64,000 bases of DNA from Chitinophaga hostae (GCF_018224885.1 NZ_JAGTXB010000025.1:62001-126000), one strand, 5' to 3'; counted from the stretch's first letter, positions 6,914-16,392 are shown. A program made the numbers and translations. The notes: a model not told the origin generated them from the sequence alone.

Positions 6914-9658
6914 ATGAGTATGCCCAATACCGTGAAATGGATTAAACTGGAATTTGTTCGCAGCAACGAAATGTTGACATTGAACTATGAGGATAGTTCG
7001 GGAGCAAAGGTTATTGCCCGGCAATCCTTTCAGTTGTTTGAGCCGGAGGAGTGGCCTGAGGCACTCTTTATTGATCCTGCCATACTGCGATGCATAGAAA
7101 GGTTAACAGATAACCAGGATCCCGTCTCCGGAGAAAGAACCAGGCTGCTGCCTGTTTACGTGGATACAGAAAAGATTCCCCTCTGGCCTGACATGTCTTT
7201 GCTCAGGAAAGATTCGTTAATACATACGTTACTCTTCAGGATTATTCCACGGGAGATAAGTTTTCAACTGTTCTATTTTAACGAACGTATTTTTTCAAAA
7301 CACGCGATCAGTGATCCGATAACCATTGGGCTTGGGAATGTAGATCCCGGGTTCTATGAAGAGCTGTATCATTTACTCCGGAAGGAAATTCCCCGGGAGC
7401 TGATATATGAGAGATATACTTATTTTGAAAAGTGGCATTGGTGTGGCATATTGATACTCGGATACGAGGACATCGCCAATATTTTAAAGACTGGTGGCTT
7501 AACCATGGCTAGCCAGTTAGTTATCGTAACAGCAGCTGACTATGAGAAAATGCCGGATGATTTGCTGGATTTTCTTTACCATCATCTGAAATTGTTATCT
7601 GTTAACAGTATTATTCTTACTTCGTCGGGAGGGCAATTGCAATTCATTTCTAAGTTAATTTCGAGGTTGGCTGATGATTTGTCATTGTCTGATGCATTAG
7701 ATTTTGTAGAGCAGGAATATAAATACCCTGTATACCCGATTGTGATATCCAGCCCTGATGGTAACCTGTATTCCCGTCTCTCCCGTAAGGAGAATGCCAT
7801 ATTAATAAACGAAGTTGTCCCTGCGGGTAAGATAACGAATAGGTGGCAATTCGATGATCTTGAAGTGTCCGATCCTAAATCGGAGAGCAATAATAAAGAG
7901 AACTACCGCAGGGTAGATGTTTCATTAGAACAGGGCGATAGCCCCGGGAAGTGGTTACATAGCGATTCGCGAATAGAACATGGGGCTATTTATCGCCTTC
8001 ATGTCAAAATAGGTTTGAAAGGCCCGCATAGCCTGATGAAGGGGCGGGTTCCTGCATTCGATCCGCTGCTGCCTGATCCTGCAGATGAGAAGGGACACCA
8101 GGTTGATATCGTAGTTTTTCCAAAGGATTTTACGCTCAGATCAGCATCGCTCCAAACTGTTTTTTTGCCATTAACAGGGGAGTCGCCTGCTGCCATGTTT
8201 GATATAGTAGCGCCGAAGGAGGGAAAAGTTCCCAGCCTGAGGATAGGCGTTTTTCATCGTAATGTTTTGCTCCAGTCATTTCTCCTGAAGGCTGAATTGG
8301 GCGGCTGGAACAATGCTACTTTCCGTCCCGGTATCAGTGTAAGACTTGATATAGCCAGCTCAGAGAAATTTGATAACCTGGATGAGCTAAAGGAAAGGGG
8401 TTTGTTTATTGGGGTGAACGGGAATCAAAATGGAACACACTCGATTTTTTTTAAGAAAGATGAGGTAGCTGAAGAGATTACCGGGATCAATCAATTTGAT
8501 ATTGAAGCTGCCCAGGTTGATTTTTGTAAGCTCATCAGGGAGATTTATGGCGATGAAGCAGCGCCCAGGTATCACCTGGATGGGCTGGAAGGAGCGCCGT
8601 TTAGCGACTCGTTTTATGACGATGTACGCAAGCTCGCCCACTTCGGTTCCGGCAGGTATAATTTATTTTTTGAGTCTTCCAAAACCACCCTGGGCAAGAA
8701 GTTAAAAGAGGTCAGGCAACTTTCTGATCAGCACATCACCATTGCCAGGCATCAGATGGATTTTGCCTTTCCCTGGGCGGCTATCTACGACTATATGATG
8801 CCCCCTGAACTAGCCGGTGATCCTCCTCATCCGGTTTGCACCGGCCAGGCCCTTGACCCTGACAGATACAAACACTTTTACGATGAATCCTGGCAGGGAT
8901 GCGAGCATAACCCCCATTACCGGTGTTACTGTACCTCGGGCTTTTGGGGTATTCGTCACCGTATAGAACAGTTACTGACCTCGGCCGCTGCCACCAATTC
9001 GGTAATGACACTGAGTACCGATGCTAACCAGCGTATTCTTCTTTCTAAAAATTTTCTTGACCAGGCCGGCACGCAGTTAAGTCATGATTTGCAAATGCTG
9101 CCGGCGCAGCTAACAGAGCTGACTTATGACAACGATCTGCTTACGCTGCTGTGGGATGCCCGCACCAGGCCATTGGTACTGGCAGTGATCGGGCACCTGG
9201 AAACAACTCCTGTTACTGGTGAGCCGGATTGCTCCAGGATTATCACATTCCCCAAAGAAGCATGGCCGGCAGACCGGGGGCCCATACCGGCAGAGAAATG
9301 GATCTTTCAGCAATTGTTGCAAAACAAGATTATGCGCGATGATGCCTGGGAGGGCGATCCTCTGCCCATGGTGTTTTTAATAAATTGCAGTAGCATGGGC
9401 ATGAATTTTAATAGCCTGGATGCTATCTCCAGGGCATTTCATACAGCCGGTGCATCAGCGATCATTGGTACAGAGGGCACGATACATGCCAGTATCGGCA
9501 CAAGGTTTTTAAGGGAGGTATTGGAAGATCTCTATATTAAGCAAATAGAACTGGGACAGGCCATCCAGGCATTTAACAAACGGATGTTTGCGTTGGGAGC
9601 GCCGGTGGCATTTATCTTTACTTGTTTTGGTAACAGTAACCTCAAACTAGCTAAATAA
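6914..9658 (+). CDS. CHAT-domain caspase-like protease, 914 aa
   Basis: A large cytoplasmic protein without a signal peptide. Residues about 1-300 are a poorly conserved alpha/beta region. Residues about 330-480 look like a beta-sandwich (GAIYRLHVKIG, later SLRIGVFHRNVLLQSFLLKAEL). The C-terminal third is a CHAT peptidase: a conserved CTSGFWGIRHRIEQ element, then VIGHLETTP with His761, then FLINCSSMG with Cys825, followed by AFHTAGASAIIGTEG. His761 and Cys825 fit the caspase-type His/Cys dyad. CHAT proteases in bacteria act as effectors switched on by a partner protein, for example in gasdermin and type III CRISPR systems. The next gene follows after 8 bp and encodes a membrane protein, which suggests a membrane-linked trigger or substrate. 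The N-terminal sensor part is unassigned. Confidence 0.8.
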   Translation: MSMPNTVKWIKLEFVRSNEMLTLNYEDSSGAKVIARQSFQLFEPEEWPEALFIDPAILRCIERLTDNQDPVSGERTRLLPVYVDTEKIPLWPDMSLLRKDSLIHTLLFRIIPREISFQLFYFNERIFSKHAISDPITIGLGNVDPGFYEELYHLLRKEIPRELIYERYTYFEKWHWCGILILGYEDIANILKTGGLTMASQLVIVTAADYEKMPDDLLDFLYHHLKLLSVNSIILTSSGGQLQFISKLISRLADDLSLSDALDFVEQEYKYPVYPIVISSPDGNLYSRLSRKENAILINEVVPAGKITNRWQFDDLEVSDPKSESNNKENYRRVDVSLEQGDSPGKWLHSDSRIEHGAIYRLHVKIGLKGPHSLMKGRVPAFDPLLPDPADEKGHQVDIVVFPKDFTLRSASLQTVFLPLTGESPAAMFDIVAPKEGKVPSLRIGVFHRNVLLQSFLLKAELGGWNNATFRPGISVRLDIASSEKFDNLDELKERGLFIGVNGNQNGTHSIFFKKDEVAEEITGINQFDIEAAQVDFCKLIREIYGDEAAPRYHLDGLEGAPFSDSFYDDVRKLAHFGSGRYNLFFESSKTTLGKKLKEVRQLSDQHITIARHQMDFAFPWAAIYDYMMPPELAGDPPHPVCTGQALDPDRYKHFYDESWQGCEHNPHYRCYCTSGFWGIRHRIEQLLTSAAATNSVMTLSTDANQRILLSKNFLDQAGTQLSHDLQMLPAQLTELTYDNDLLTLLWDARTRPLVLAVIGHLETTPVTGEPDCSRIITFPKEAWPADRGPIPAEKWIFQQLLQNKIMRDDAWEGDPLPMVFLINCSSMGMNFNSLDAISRAFHTAGASAIIGTEGTIHASIGTRFLREVLEDLYIKQIELGQAIQAFNKRMFALGAPVAFIFTCFGNSNLKLAK

Positions 9659-9666
9659 CTCACCCC

Positions 9667-11691
9667 ATGAAAAAATCTATTTTTCTATTGGCATGGCTGC
9701 TGTCCTGCCTTTCCGCGGCCGTGACTGCGCAAACATCTGCCACTGTTTCGGTGGAGCTGGATGGCAAAGTAAATGTAGACACGATTTCAATACCTATGCC
9801 ACTGCAGGCAGGGAAGCCAATCAAATTCTCCCTTGCCGGTAACAGGCCCTATTCTGTTAAGCTGGGCGATACCTTGCTGAACGAGCGGGTCATCAGGGCA
9901 TTTAACATTTATGGCGGGGATACAATACTGCCTGCCATCCATGTTATCGTCAATATGAAGGTATTGGCAAGGCCCGGAAGCTATAAAATAGCCATTCCCA
10001 TCAAAAGGGCTGACACTATCGAGTTGGTCAATCTGATACTCGTACGTGCTCCAGCTGTGATTGATACGCTCACTACTGCCCGTATCGTTGTAAGCGGCAG
10101 GTGTGTTTCCGGCAGCTCCGCCCTGGTGCTTAAAGAAACGGGAAAGTTGGCAAACGCCAATGATCTTACCATTCATGCACCTTATTTCAATTTCGTCAAT
10201 GACAGTAACCTGGTTTCTTTTAAGCACCCTGTTACCAACCTCAGTGCAGGTGGCGTTTTGCAGGTTTTCTACGATTTAAATATTCCCAATATAAAAAAAC
10301 TGCCGCTGGGGAAAAGCATGGGGTTTGCGCAGGTAACCTCTTCCAATTTATCAGCGCCGTTGGTCATTCCTTTTGAAATTACCAACAAAAGAAGTAACTG
10401 GTGGATATGTGTGGCTATTGTATTGGGGCTGCTTGCCGGTCTTGGTTTAAGGCATTACCTGGCAGATAAGAAGCAGTGGGAACAACAGCGGATGACCGGC
10501 TTCCTGTTTATTGAGAAGATCCGGCAGGAGTCTGCCCGGATCCAGGACAAAGAATACCGCCAGGCAGTGGGGCAGCTGTTGCTTGACTTAAATGTGCTGT
10601 TGGAGAAAAATGGGGGAGCCGGCTATTTTACCGGTGTTGCCGATGCTGATATTACAGCAAAAATAACGGAGGTAACCACTGCCTATAACGCATTGAAAAC
10701 TGACCTGGAGAAACGACTAAAGGATCTGAACGATGCGGTTAAAAAGTTATCCGGCAGTTTTGAAAACGGGCAGTTGGAACCCCTGGTGAAAAAGGGACTG
10801 GCAACGGTAAAGCTTTCCTATGATCTTACCGGTGACAGGATCCGCGCTTGTGATCCTACCAGCGCGGAGCAAACATTTGAGCAAACTATCGTCAGTATGA
10901 AGCAGGCATTAAAGGAACTCAAAAATTACCTGCTGTCGGTTCAACAGCTTTTTTCAAAAGATGAAAATTACCCGGCGAGTATCCCGGCTCAGCTGAAAAC
11001 GACTATAAAAGATAAAATTAACAGTGTGGTGCAGGCCCTGCCTGATCTGAAGGACGAAGAAAAAGATCCGCAGGTATTGACCGGTAATGTAACTGCTCTT
11101 AACCAGGTTTCAACGCAGTTGACTGCCTTACTGAATTTTTATGGTAACAGCCTCGATGGTGTATATAAACTGCCTGCCGACAAATCAGCTCCTGCGGTGA
11201 TCAGTTTTATGAAAACCCTTTCTGCCTGGAAGGAGAAGTTGACTGATATCACCACCAATACAGCCAATTCGCCGGATGCGGCTACCTACTTTAACGCAGC
11301 ATTCGCCGGTGAAATAGACAAGGGATGGAATGAAGTTGACAAATTGAAGGATCGGGCCTTTGGCGCATCTCCAATAGCTGCTGATCAGTATACATTCAGT
11401 GAAGCAGTGGTACAGCAGGAAGACTACGAGGCAAAAGACGTATTGGATACCAATAGCCCCATCTGGCAGGAAATAAGTGCCGGATCTGCCACAACAAAGA
11501 AAAGGATAGTGTGGTATGGATTAATACAGACCGCAGTGCTGGCGGTGGTACTTTGCGCAATTGCCTATAATACTTATGCGGCTGGGTTTATCGGTACTTT
11601 TAATGAGATACTGACGCTTTTCCTTTTTGCGTTTTCGATCGACGTTACGGTAGATACGGTATTAAAATATAAAGCGGGTAAGATTTCATAA
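9667..11691 (+). CDS. transmembrane protein with periplasmic domain and long cytoplasmic coiled region, partner of the CHAT protease
   Basis: A 674-residue protein. A signal peptide (residues 1-21, cleavage near TAQT) leads into a beta-rich exported part to about residue 240. A transmembrane helix follows at about 245-265 (WWICVAIVLGLLAGLGL), then about 340 residues of mainly helical, charged sequence rich in KDL/EKL repeats (cytoplasmic by the positive-inside rule), and two closing helices at about 616-636 and 640-662. The design is that of a signal transducer: outside sensor, single span, inside helical stalk. It starts 8 bp after the CHAT gene, so the two are almost certainly one operon. 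I do not recognise a named family. It may anchor, sense for, or be cut by the CHAT protease. Confidence 0.7.
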   Translation: MKKSIFLLAWLLSCLSAAVTAQTSATVSVELDGKVNVDTISIPMPLQAGKPIKFSLAGNRPYSVKLGDTLLNERVIRAFNIYGGDTILPAIHVIVNMKVLARPGSYKIAIPIKRADTIELVNLILVRAPAVIDTLTTARIVVSGRCVSGSSALVLKETGKLANANDLTIHAPYFNFVNDSNLVSFKHPVTNLSAGGVLQVFYDLNIPNIKKLPLGKSMGFAQVTSSNLSAPLVIPFEITNKRSNWWICVAIVLGLLAGLGLRHYLADKKQWEQQRMTGFLFIEKIRQESARIQDKEYRQAVGQLLLDLNVLLEKNGGAGYFTGVADADITAKITEVTTAYNALKTDLEKRLKDLNDAVKKLSGSFENGQLEPLVKKGLATVKLSYDLTGDRIRACDPTSAEQTFEQTIVSMKQALKELKNYLLSVQQLFSKDENYPASIPAQLKTTIKDKINSVVQALPDLKDEEKDPQVLTGNVTALNQVSTQLTALLNFYGNSLDGVYKLPADKSAPAVISFMKTLSAWKEKLTDITTNTANSPDAATYFNAAFAGEIDKGWNEVDKLKDRAFGASPIAADQYTFSEAVVQQEDYEAKDVLDTNSPIWQEISAGSATTKKRIVWYGLIQTAVLAVVLCAIAYNTYAAGFIGTFNEILTLFLFAFSIDVTVDTVLKYKAGKIS

Positions 11692-11704
11692 TTAACAGTT
11701 TGAT

Positions 11705-11741
11705 GAGGCTGTATCATAAATAAATGATACAGCCTCTTTTT
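11705..11741 (+). terminator. strong intrinsic terminator
   Basis: A perfect 13-bp stem (11705-11717 with 11724-11736), a 6-nt loop AAATAA and five T's at 11737-11741. It lies 13 bp after the stop of the 674-aa membrane protein and 24 bp before the end of the convergent lipoprotein gene. Confidence 0.9.
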
Positions 11742-11765
11742 GATGGCTTGAAACCTGGTACCAGC

Positions 11766-12755
11766 TTACTTCGTAATAAGAAGCTGATTTTTACCGGTAA
11801 TAATATTTGTGCCATCAACCACCGTCGCTTTTATTAATATCATACCAGCGTAGCTGGTATCCTGTACCCAGAAATTGGCAGATGCCTCGCCGTTACTGTT
11901 CGATACTTTCTCATTGATAAAAGTACCAATAACCTCTCCGGAGGGTTTTTGCGCCGTGAATGTTACCCGTTGCCCGGCGGAAGCAGTACCATAAGTACGC
12001 GTTAGCAATGCCGTTACAACTGTATTTGCGTCTAAAGCATTTCTCAGGTTACCCGGTACATCTACATTGATATAATCGGGAATAGCTGGAATAAAGCGCA
12101 GCTGCGTTTCCCTGCTGAAAGCAGCCGCAATAGTGGCTTTTATAATCACCAAATCAGGTTGGGAACATTTTATGTACGCAGTGGCTGTGCCATCGATAGT
12201 GGTGGTAGTGGTATAACTCTTTTCTCCATTGGAAAAAAGCCCTTTGTCTGTTGTGAAAGCCACTTCCCTGGAAGTATTAATGATATCAGGATCTTTCGAT
12301 CTTACTACAACGGTAGCATAGCTGTAGTTGTCGGCCGGTTGATTATTGTTTACGGCTTCCAGCGTAATAATACTGTCCGGGGAAGTACGGGAAACAAAAT
12401 GCACCTGTATCTCCCTGGAATAGAGGTCGTTTACCGTTACTTTCACGGTAGCAGTTCCCGCTTTGTCATGTTTCAGGTAAGCATTTATTTTTCCGTCCAG
12501 CGAAACGGTGGTGGTGTACTGCGCTGTATTGTTAGAAAAAGTGCCGGCATTCGTTTCAAACTTGATATTCCGTGTGGCCGCGGAGGTCGACATATTTACC
12601 TGCGCCAGTATTTCTGCGTTATGAATATTATCTGCAGAAATACTGTCCTTTACCAGGGAAAGGGACATGATATCATCTGGCTGTACTTTTGTTTTATCCT
12701 GACAGGCGCTCACGATAAAGCAGCAGAGTAATAACAGGTAGGTGTACTTGATCAT
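11766..12755 (-). CDS. lipoprotein with about three Ig-like (invasin/Big_1-type) repeats
   Basis: A 329-residue protein with a signal sequence and lipobox VSAC (Cys18). The mature protein has about three repeats of near 90 residues. Each has the form N-x-AxVxAxVxxxxxxxxxRxIxFxTxxGxFSN, then YTTTxxxDGxxxAYxK and a closing VKxTVxxxxSRExQ strand. This matches bacterial Ig-like group 1 domains found in intimin/invasin and in Bacteroidota surface lipoproteins. Such proteins usually project from the outer membrane and bind partners. Its ATG overlaps the stop of the upstream gene by four bases (ATGA at 12752-12755), so translation is coupled. It is the last gene of the minus-strand unit of three. 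Confidence 0.75.
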   Translation of the reverse strand: MIKYTYLLLLCCFIVSACQDKTKVQPDDIMSLSLVKDSISADNIHNAEILAQVNMSTSAATRNIKFETNAGTFSNNTAQYTTTVSLDGKINAYLKHDKAGTATVKVTVNDLYSREIQVHFVSRTSPDSIITLEAVNNNQPADNYSYATVVVRSKDPDIINTSREVAFTTDKGLFSNGEKSYTTTTTIDGTATAYIKCSQPDLVIIKATIAAAFSRETQLRFIPAIPDYINVDVPGNLRNALDANTVVTALLTRTYGTASAGQRVTFTAQKPSGEVIGTFINEKVSNSNGEASANFWVQDTSYAGMILIKATVVDGTNIITGKNQLLITK

Positions 12756-13228
12756 TGGTGCTGTTTTTTGAATTGGGCCCTGCGGATGACTTGTCTGATC
12801 GCATTACGGGCTGCCGGTTTGCGGGTATTGTTTTGAGGAACGAAGCCGGACAATAAAACATTATCTGCAACTTTCAGGTGAGCTGGTACACCGGCATCTG
12901 CGCACACGCTCACAACGGCTGAAAGGTCTTCCTGCAAACTACTTCCCGCTATGGCGGCGGTGATGATGATCGTAGTTTGTTGCTGATTAGCCACCCTTAA
13001 TACAATCGTGTCGCTGAAATTATTATTGTTGCCAACCAGCGTAATGGTACCGGGGTTACTGCGGCTAACGGCAACGCCATTGTTGGTACTGGAATAACTT
13101 AACCTGAGTTGTAAAGGGGTGTTTTCATTACTTAGCCTGCAAAAGTAATCTAAGGTCAGCGGATCTCCTGAACATACAGGAAGATTGCCATTGGCGCCAT
13201 TCAATAATTTAAAATCTATAATAGGCAT
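12752..13228 (-). CDS. small Ig-like protein without signal peptide
   Basis: A 158-residue protein that starts MPIIDFKLLNG with no signal sequence. The middle is a beta-sandwich-like region (LQLRLSYSSTNNGVAVS, ITLVGNNNNFSDTIVLRVAN, TTIIITAAIAG) and the C-terminal 30 residues are strongly basic (RKPAARNAIRQVIRRAQFKK). I recognise no family. It starts 25 bp after the outer-membrane protein gene and overlaps the next lipoprotein gene by ATGA, so it belongs to a three-gene operon. The lack of a signal peptide is odd between two exported neighbours; it may be exported by another route, be cytoplasmic, or have a mis-set start. Confidence 0.65.
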   Translation of the reverse strand: MPIIDFKLLNGANGNLPVCSGDPLTLDYFCRLSNENTPLQLRLSYSSTNNGVAVSRSNPGTITLVGNNNNFSDTIVLRVANQQQTTIIITAAIAGSSLQEDLSAVVSVCADAGVPAHLKVADNVLLSGFVPQNNTRKPAARNAIRQVIRRAQFKKQHQ

Positions 13229-13253
13229 ATATCAGATATTTTGAGTAGAAGGA

Positions 13254-14990
13254 TCAATTAAAGCCTGTTATTTTTCCGGTAATATTCTGTACCCATTTTT
13301 TCAGGTCCAGGTCCAGCGATAGTCCCATATAGGGGATAGTAGCCAGTGTTTTGTCTGTTTTTAAGGGATTGGCGTCTTTTTTATATGCCCACATAACGCC
13401 ACCAGACAGCCTCACACCATCTGTAAGCCTGATCCCTAACGCGGTAATCAGGCTCAGGTTATTAAAAAGATCTTCATACTGTTCGTCGCTCGAGAAGGGA
13501 ACCACGGTAACGCCGATAACACCGGACATACTTTTAAGCAGATTTCCTTTGATAGGATGAAACAGGGATTTGAAGAAAGAATAATTTGCCTGCCGGTTAA
13601 TAGGGAAGAAATTGAAATTGGCGCCTACATAAGGTCTGATAATAGTGTGAGGGGAAGTAAAGGCCCATGCAATACCAAGATCGGCGGTAATGTACCATTC
13701 GCCTCTTGTTACAAAATCGGCGGTGGTTTTTCCCGGTATTTTTACTTTGATCGGGAAGCGCAGGCTAAGATCAAATTGTAAAGTACTGTATCGTTGATCC
13801 AGATCGGTAGATGCCGTAATATAACGTCGGAGGGTAGCGTTGATGGCCATCAATTGCGCATTCAATGTCCTCAGCAGGCTGGTGTTCTGGTCTATGGTTG
13901 CCTGGTTGAAATATTTAAGTAACGCTTTATGTTTTTTAGGATCACTGTTTATTTTTTCCAGCAGGTCCAAAGCGGAGGCGGTGAGGCTACATGTTTTATC
14001 GGATGTTTCCTGGTAAGGCGGAAGTGCAGCTGTTATCAGATTTTTGTCTGTAACCGGCAACGCGACCGAAGTCGGCAAACAGAAGATCTTGTCGTCAAAC
14101 ACACCGGCAGGCATTACATCAGTAGAGATCTGTGTAGCCAGATCTGACGGGGTTTCCAGTTCATCTTTTTTTGATGCCAGGGTGCCAAGGAAGGATTGTA
14201 AGGCAATGCGGTTCCCGCTGTAAAAGAGATTACAATTATTAATGCTGGCGATGAGATTCCCTGATTGCACTTTTTTATGCATCAATAGCGGATAGAGCGA
14301 ATCAGCGATGTACGAGGTGAGCTGATCTTGTATGACCCCTGATATAGATGATGGCTCAACCTCGATGTCTTTATGATGGTAGTACTTGACAATACGGGTA
14401 GTAACTGCCTGCGACAATGCGATGATTTTTACGTCACTCGTATCCAGTAGTGTTGTTGCAAGAGCGGCTGCCGTAGCTGTGTTGTCATATATCTGGTTCG
14501 TCTTTTCTTTTATCAGGCTTCTCATAACCGGGCTTATTTCAATGGATTCCTCCACCGTAGCATCCCGTTCCATTTCAAATTCAAACCTATAGTTCCTAAT
14601 GGCTTGTAGCGGCGGGATCACGAAATAAAAGCTGTTGTGCTGAGAATCCGGCGAGGCATGCAGTATATCCCGGTACCAGGGTTCTACAAGAGGTCCGTCG
14701 GAAAGATTGCCTCTGTCATTGACAATACAGATTTTCAGCATCACCTTTGAGATCTCTTTTGGGATGTCGCCAAATATCCTGAACGGCACATCGAACGGGA
14801 TAGAGTAATCTGTAAATCCTGCTTTTTGCAGATCCACTTTAATAGCTACACCATATTCATGCCCGATCTTCTTCGGGGGACTTTCTTCTTTGGCCTGATC
14901 TTGGGCCATTACAGCAGTCGATAATAAATAAAATATAGATGTAAACAACAACATCTTATACCGGACAAAATAGGTAAAGCGACTATACAT
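13254..14990 (-). CDS. predicted outer-membrane protein with helical middle and C-terminal beta-barrel-like part
   Basis: A 578-residue protein with a signal peptide ending near VMAQD. Residues about 40-150 form a beta-rich domain. The middle (about 160-400) is helical. The last 180 residues alternate short strands of amphipathic type (WYITADLGIAWAF, IIRPYVGANFNFFPI, GVIGVTVVPFS, LITALGIRLTDGVRLSGGVMW, YMGLSLDLDL), as expected of a small outer-membrane barrel, although the C-terminus is not the classic aromatic residue. First gene of a three-gene unit on the minus strand that ends tail-to-tail with the CHAT/transmembrane pair. No named family is recognised. A periplasmic coupling role is inferred from context only. 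Confidence 0.65.
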   Translation of the reverse strand: MYSRFTYFVRYKMLLFTSIFYLLSTAVMAQDQAKEESPPKKIGHEYGVAIKVDLQKAGFTDYSIPFDVPFRIFGDIPKEISKVMLKICIVNDRGNLSDGPLVEPWYRDILHASPDSQHNSFYFVIPPLQAIRNYRFEFEMERDATVEESIEISPVMRSLIKEKTNQIYDNTATAAALATTLLDTSDVKIIALSQAVTTRIVKYYHHKDIEVEPSSISGVIQDQLTSYIADSLYPLLMHKKVQSGNLIASINNCNLFYSGNRIALQSFLGTLASKKDELETPSDLATQISTDVMPAGVFDDKIFCLPTSVALPVTDKNLITAALPPYQETSDKTCSLTASALDLLEKINSDPKKHKALLKYFNQATIDQNTSLLRTLNAQLMAINATLRRYITASTDLDQRYSTLQFDLSLRFPIKVKIPGKTTADFVTRGEWYITADLGIAWAFTSPHTIIRPYVGANFNFFPINRQANYSFFKSLFHPIKGNLLKSMSGVIGVTVVPFSSDEQYEDLFNNLSLITALGIRLTDGVRLSGGVMWAYKKDANPLKTDKTLATIPYMGLSLDLDLKKWVQNITGKITGFN

Positions 14991-15138
14991 AGATAGGGTT
15001 GATTATTTTGGAGCAAGATAGGGGCTAAAATTTTCTTGATGTCAATATACGAATTATTTGAAATATTTCTATCGTAATCTTAAATTCTTCTTAATACCTG
15101 GTTACAAATCAAAATGATTCGGATGTTTGAAGCGCGTA

Positions 15139-16362
15139 CTACTCCAATCCTTTCCAGTTATTGGCAAACGTCATCCTCTTAATAAAAGGAACGGCATTGC
15201 ATAGGCGGAACCAGGTTCTGTTTACTGCCCGCGCCAGGCGATTGGCGGAAATAGCCTGGGTAGTGTATTTCAATGAGGTATTTACGGCTTCAAACCCTGT
15301 TTTTAGCATTATCGCTTCGTACTCGCTGATGGCTGTTACCAGGTCCTTTTGGCCTGCAGCCGATTCCTGTAGCTTTTTAAGGAGTAGCGAAGCATCAAAC
15401 AACGCCATATTTGCACCCATTCCCTGCAGTGGGGTCATGTTGTGGATGGCGTCGCCCAGTAATGTAACAGGGCCGCTTTTCCATGGACTTACCGGCAACA
15501 TGGTTTTCAACGGCAGCCATAACAAACTCCCGGTATCCGAATTAAAGATTAATTTCTTAAAAGCAAAGTGCCATTTGCTTATTTTATGGATAACTTCTCT
15601 TTTTAAATCCTCTCCATCCATTAAGTTGGGAAATTCCTTTTTATCAGCAACGAATGACCATAGGATATAGTTTTCATCCTCTTTACGATAAACAGCATTG
15701 AAGAAAAAGTATTTGCTTTTTGGCATCACTACATTCATCCTTGTACACAGGAAGTCCGGGAGCCATGTTGTGTTTTCCTTATCCAGGATCATTTTGCCGC
15801 CAATAGCGATGGCGTTGGTTGCCACACGTTGGGCATCGGGTAACAACTGTTTCCTTATCCTGGAGTTGGCGCCATCGGCGCCAATGAGGATATCTGTTTC
15901 AATAGTGCTGCCATCTTCAAAATGGACTTTTATTTTTTTGTTTTCCAGCAGCTCATATTTCAAAAAAGTTTTGCCATAGTGAATATGTTCTTTTATCCCC
16001 GACATCAATACTTTCCTCAGCAGTTTCCGGCTCACATTATATTGTCCTTCTTCCGGTACTTTATGGTTACCGGTCATTAACGATTCTTCTATATGCACCA
16101 GCTCTTTCATATCCTCGGTAAGGAAGCCAATACCGTCTGTGGGCGCCGCTGTAGCAGACAGGAAATCTTTCCAGACTTCTTCAGATAAACAATGGTGAAG
16201 TGATTTTGCCCCTATGGATCTTAAATGAATGCGGTAGCCATCGAGCCAGTCTTCTTCGCGGGCGTTTCTTTCATAAACAGTAAAATACAGGTTAGCTTTT
16301 TTAAGACCCTGTGCCAGGCATAATCCGCCGATGCCGCCGCCTATAATGGTAATGTGTTTCAT
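15139..16362 (-). CDS. FAD-dependent monooxygenase (PHBH/TetX-like)
   Basis: A 407-residue group A flavin monooxygenase. It shows the N-terminal Rossmann motif IIGGGIGGLCLAQGL, the DG motif IGADGANSRIR and the second FAD motif LLGDAIHNMTPLQGMGANMAL. These enzymes use NAD(P)H and O2 to hydroxylate aromatic or polyketide substrates; TetX-type members modify tetracyclines, and the closest look here is to that broad Bacteroidota clade. Substrate cannot be set from the sequence. The AraC regulator gene lies 81 bp upstream on the same strand and is the obvious candidate regulator. Confidence 0.85.
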   Translation of the reverse strand: MKHITIIGGGIGGLCLAQGLKKANLYFTVYERNAREEDWLDGYRIHLRSIGAKSLHHCLSEEVWKDFLSATAAPTDGIGFLTEDMKELVHIEESLMTGNHKVPEEGQYNVSRKLLRKVLMSGIKEHIHYGKTFLKYELLENKKIKVHFEDGSTIETDILIGADGANSRIRKQLLPDAQRVATNAIAIGGKMILDKENTTWLPDFLCTRMNVVMPKSKYFFFNAVYRKEDENYILWSFVADKKEFPNLMDGEDLKREVIHKISKWHFAFKKLIFNSDTGSLLWLPLKTMLPVSPWKSGPVTLLGDAIHNMTPLQGMGANMALFDASLLLKKLQESAAGQKDLVTAISEYEAIMLKTGFEAVNTSLKYTTQAISANRLARAVNRTWFRLCNAVPFIKRMTFANNWKGLE

Positions 16363-16384
16363 AATTTGGTATTAATCAGTAACA

Positions 16385-16392
16385 CAAAGGTA
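16385..16392 (-). promoter_or_regulatory. candidate -7 element (TACCTTTG) of the monooxygenase gene
   Basis: On the minus strand this reads TACCTTTG, an exact fit to the Bacteroidota TAnnTTTG -7 box, 22 bp before the monooxygenase ATG and inside the 81-bp gap after the AraC gene. No clear -33 TTTG is seen, which fits an activator-dependent promoter. Confidence 0.4.
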
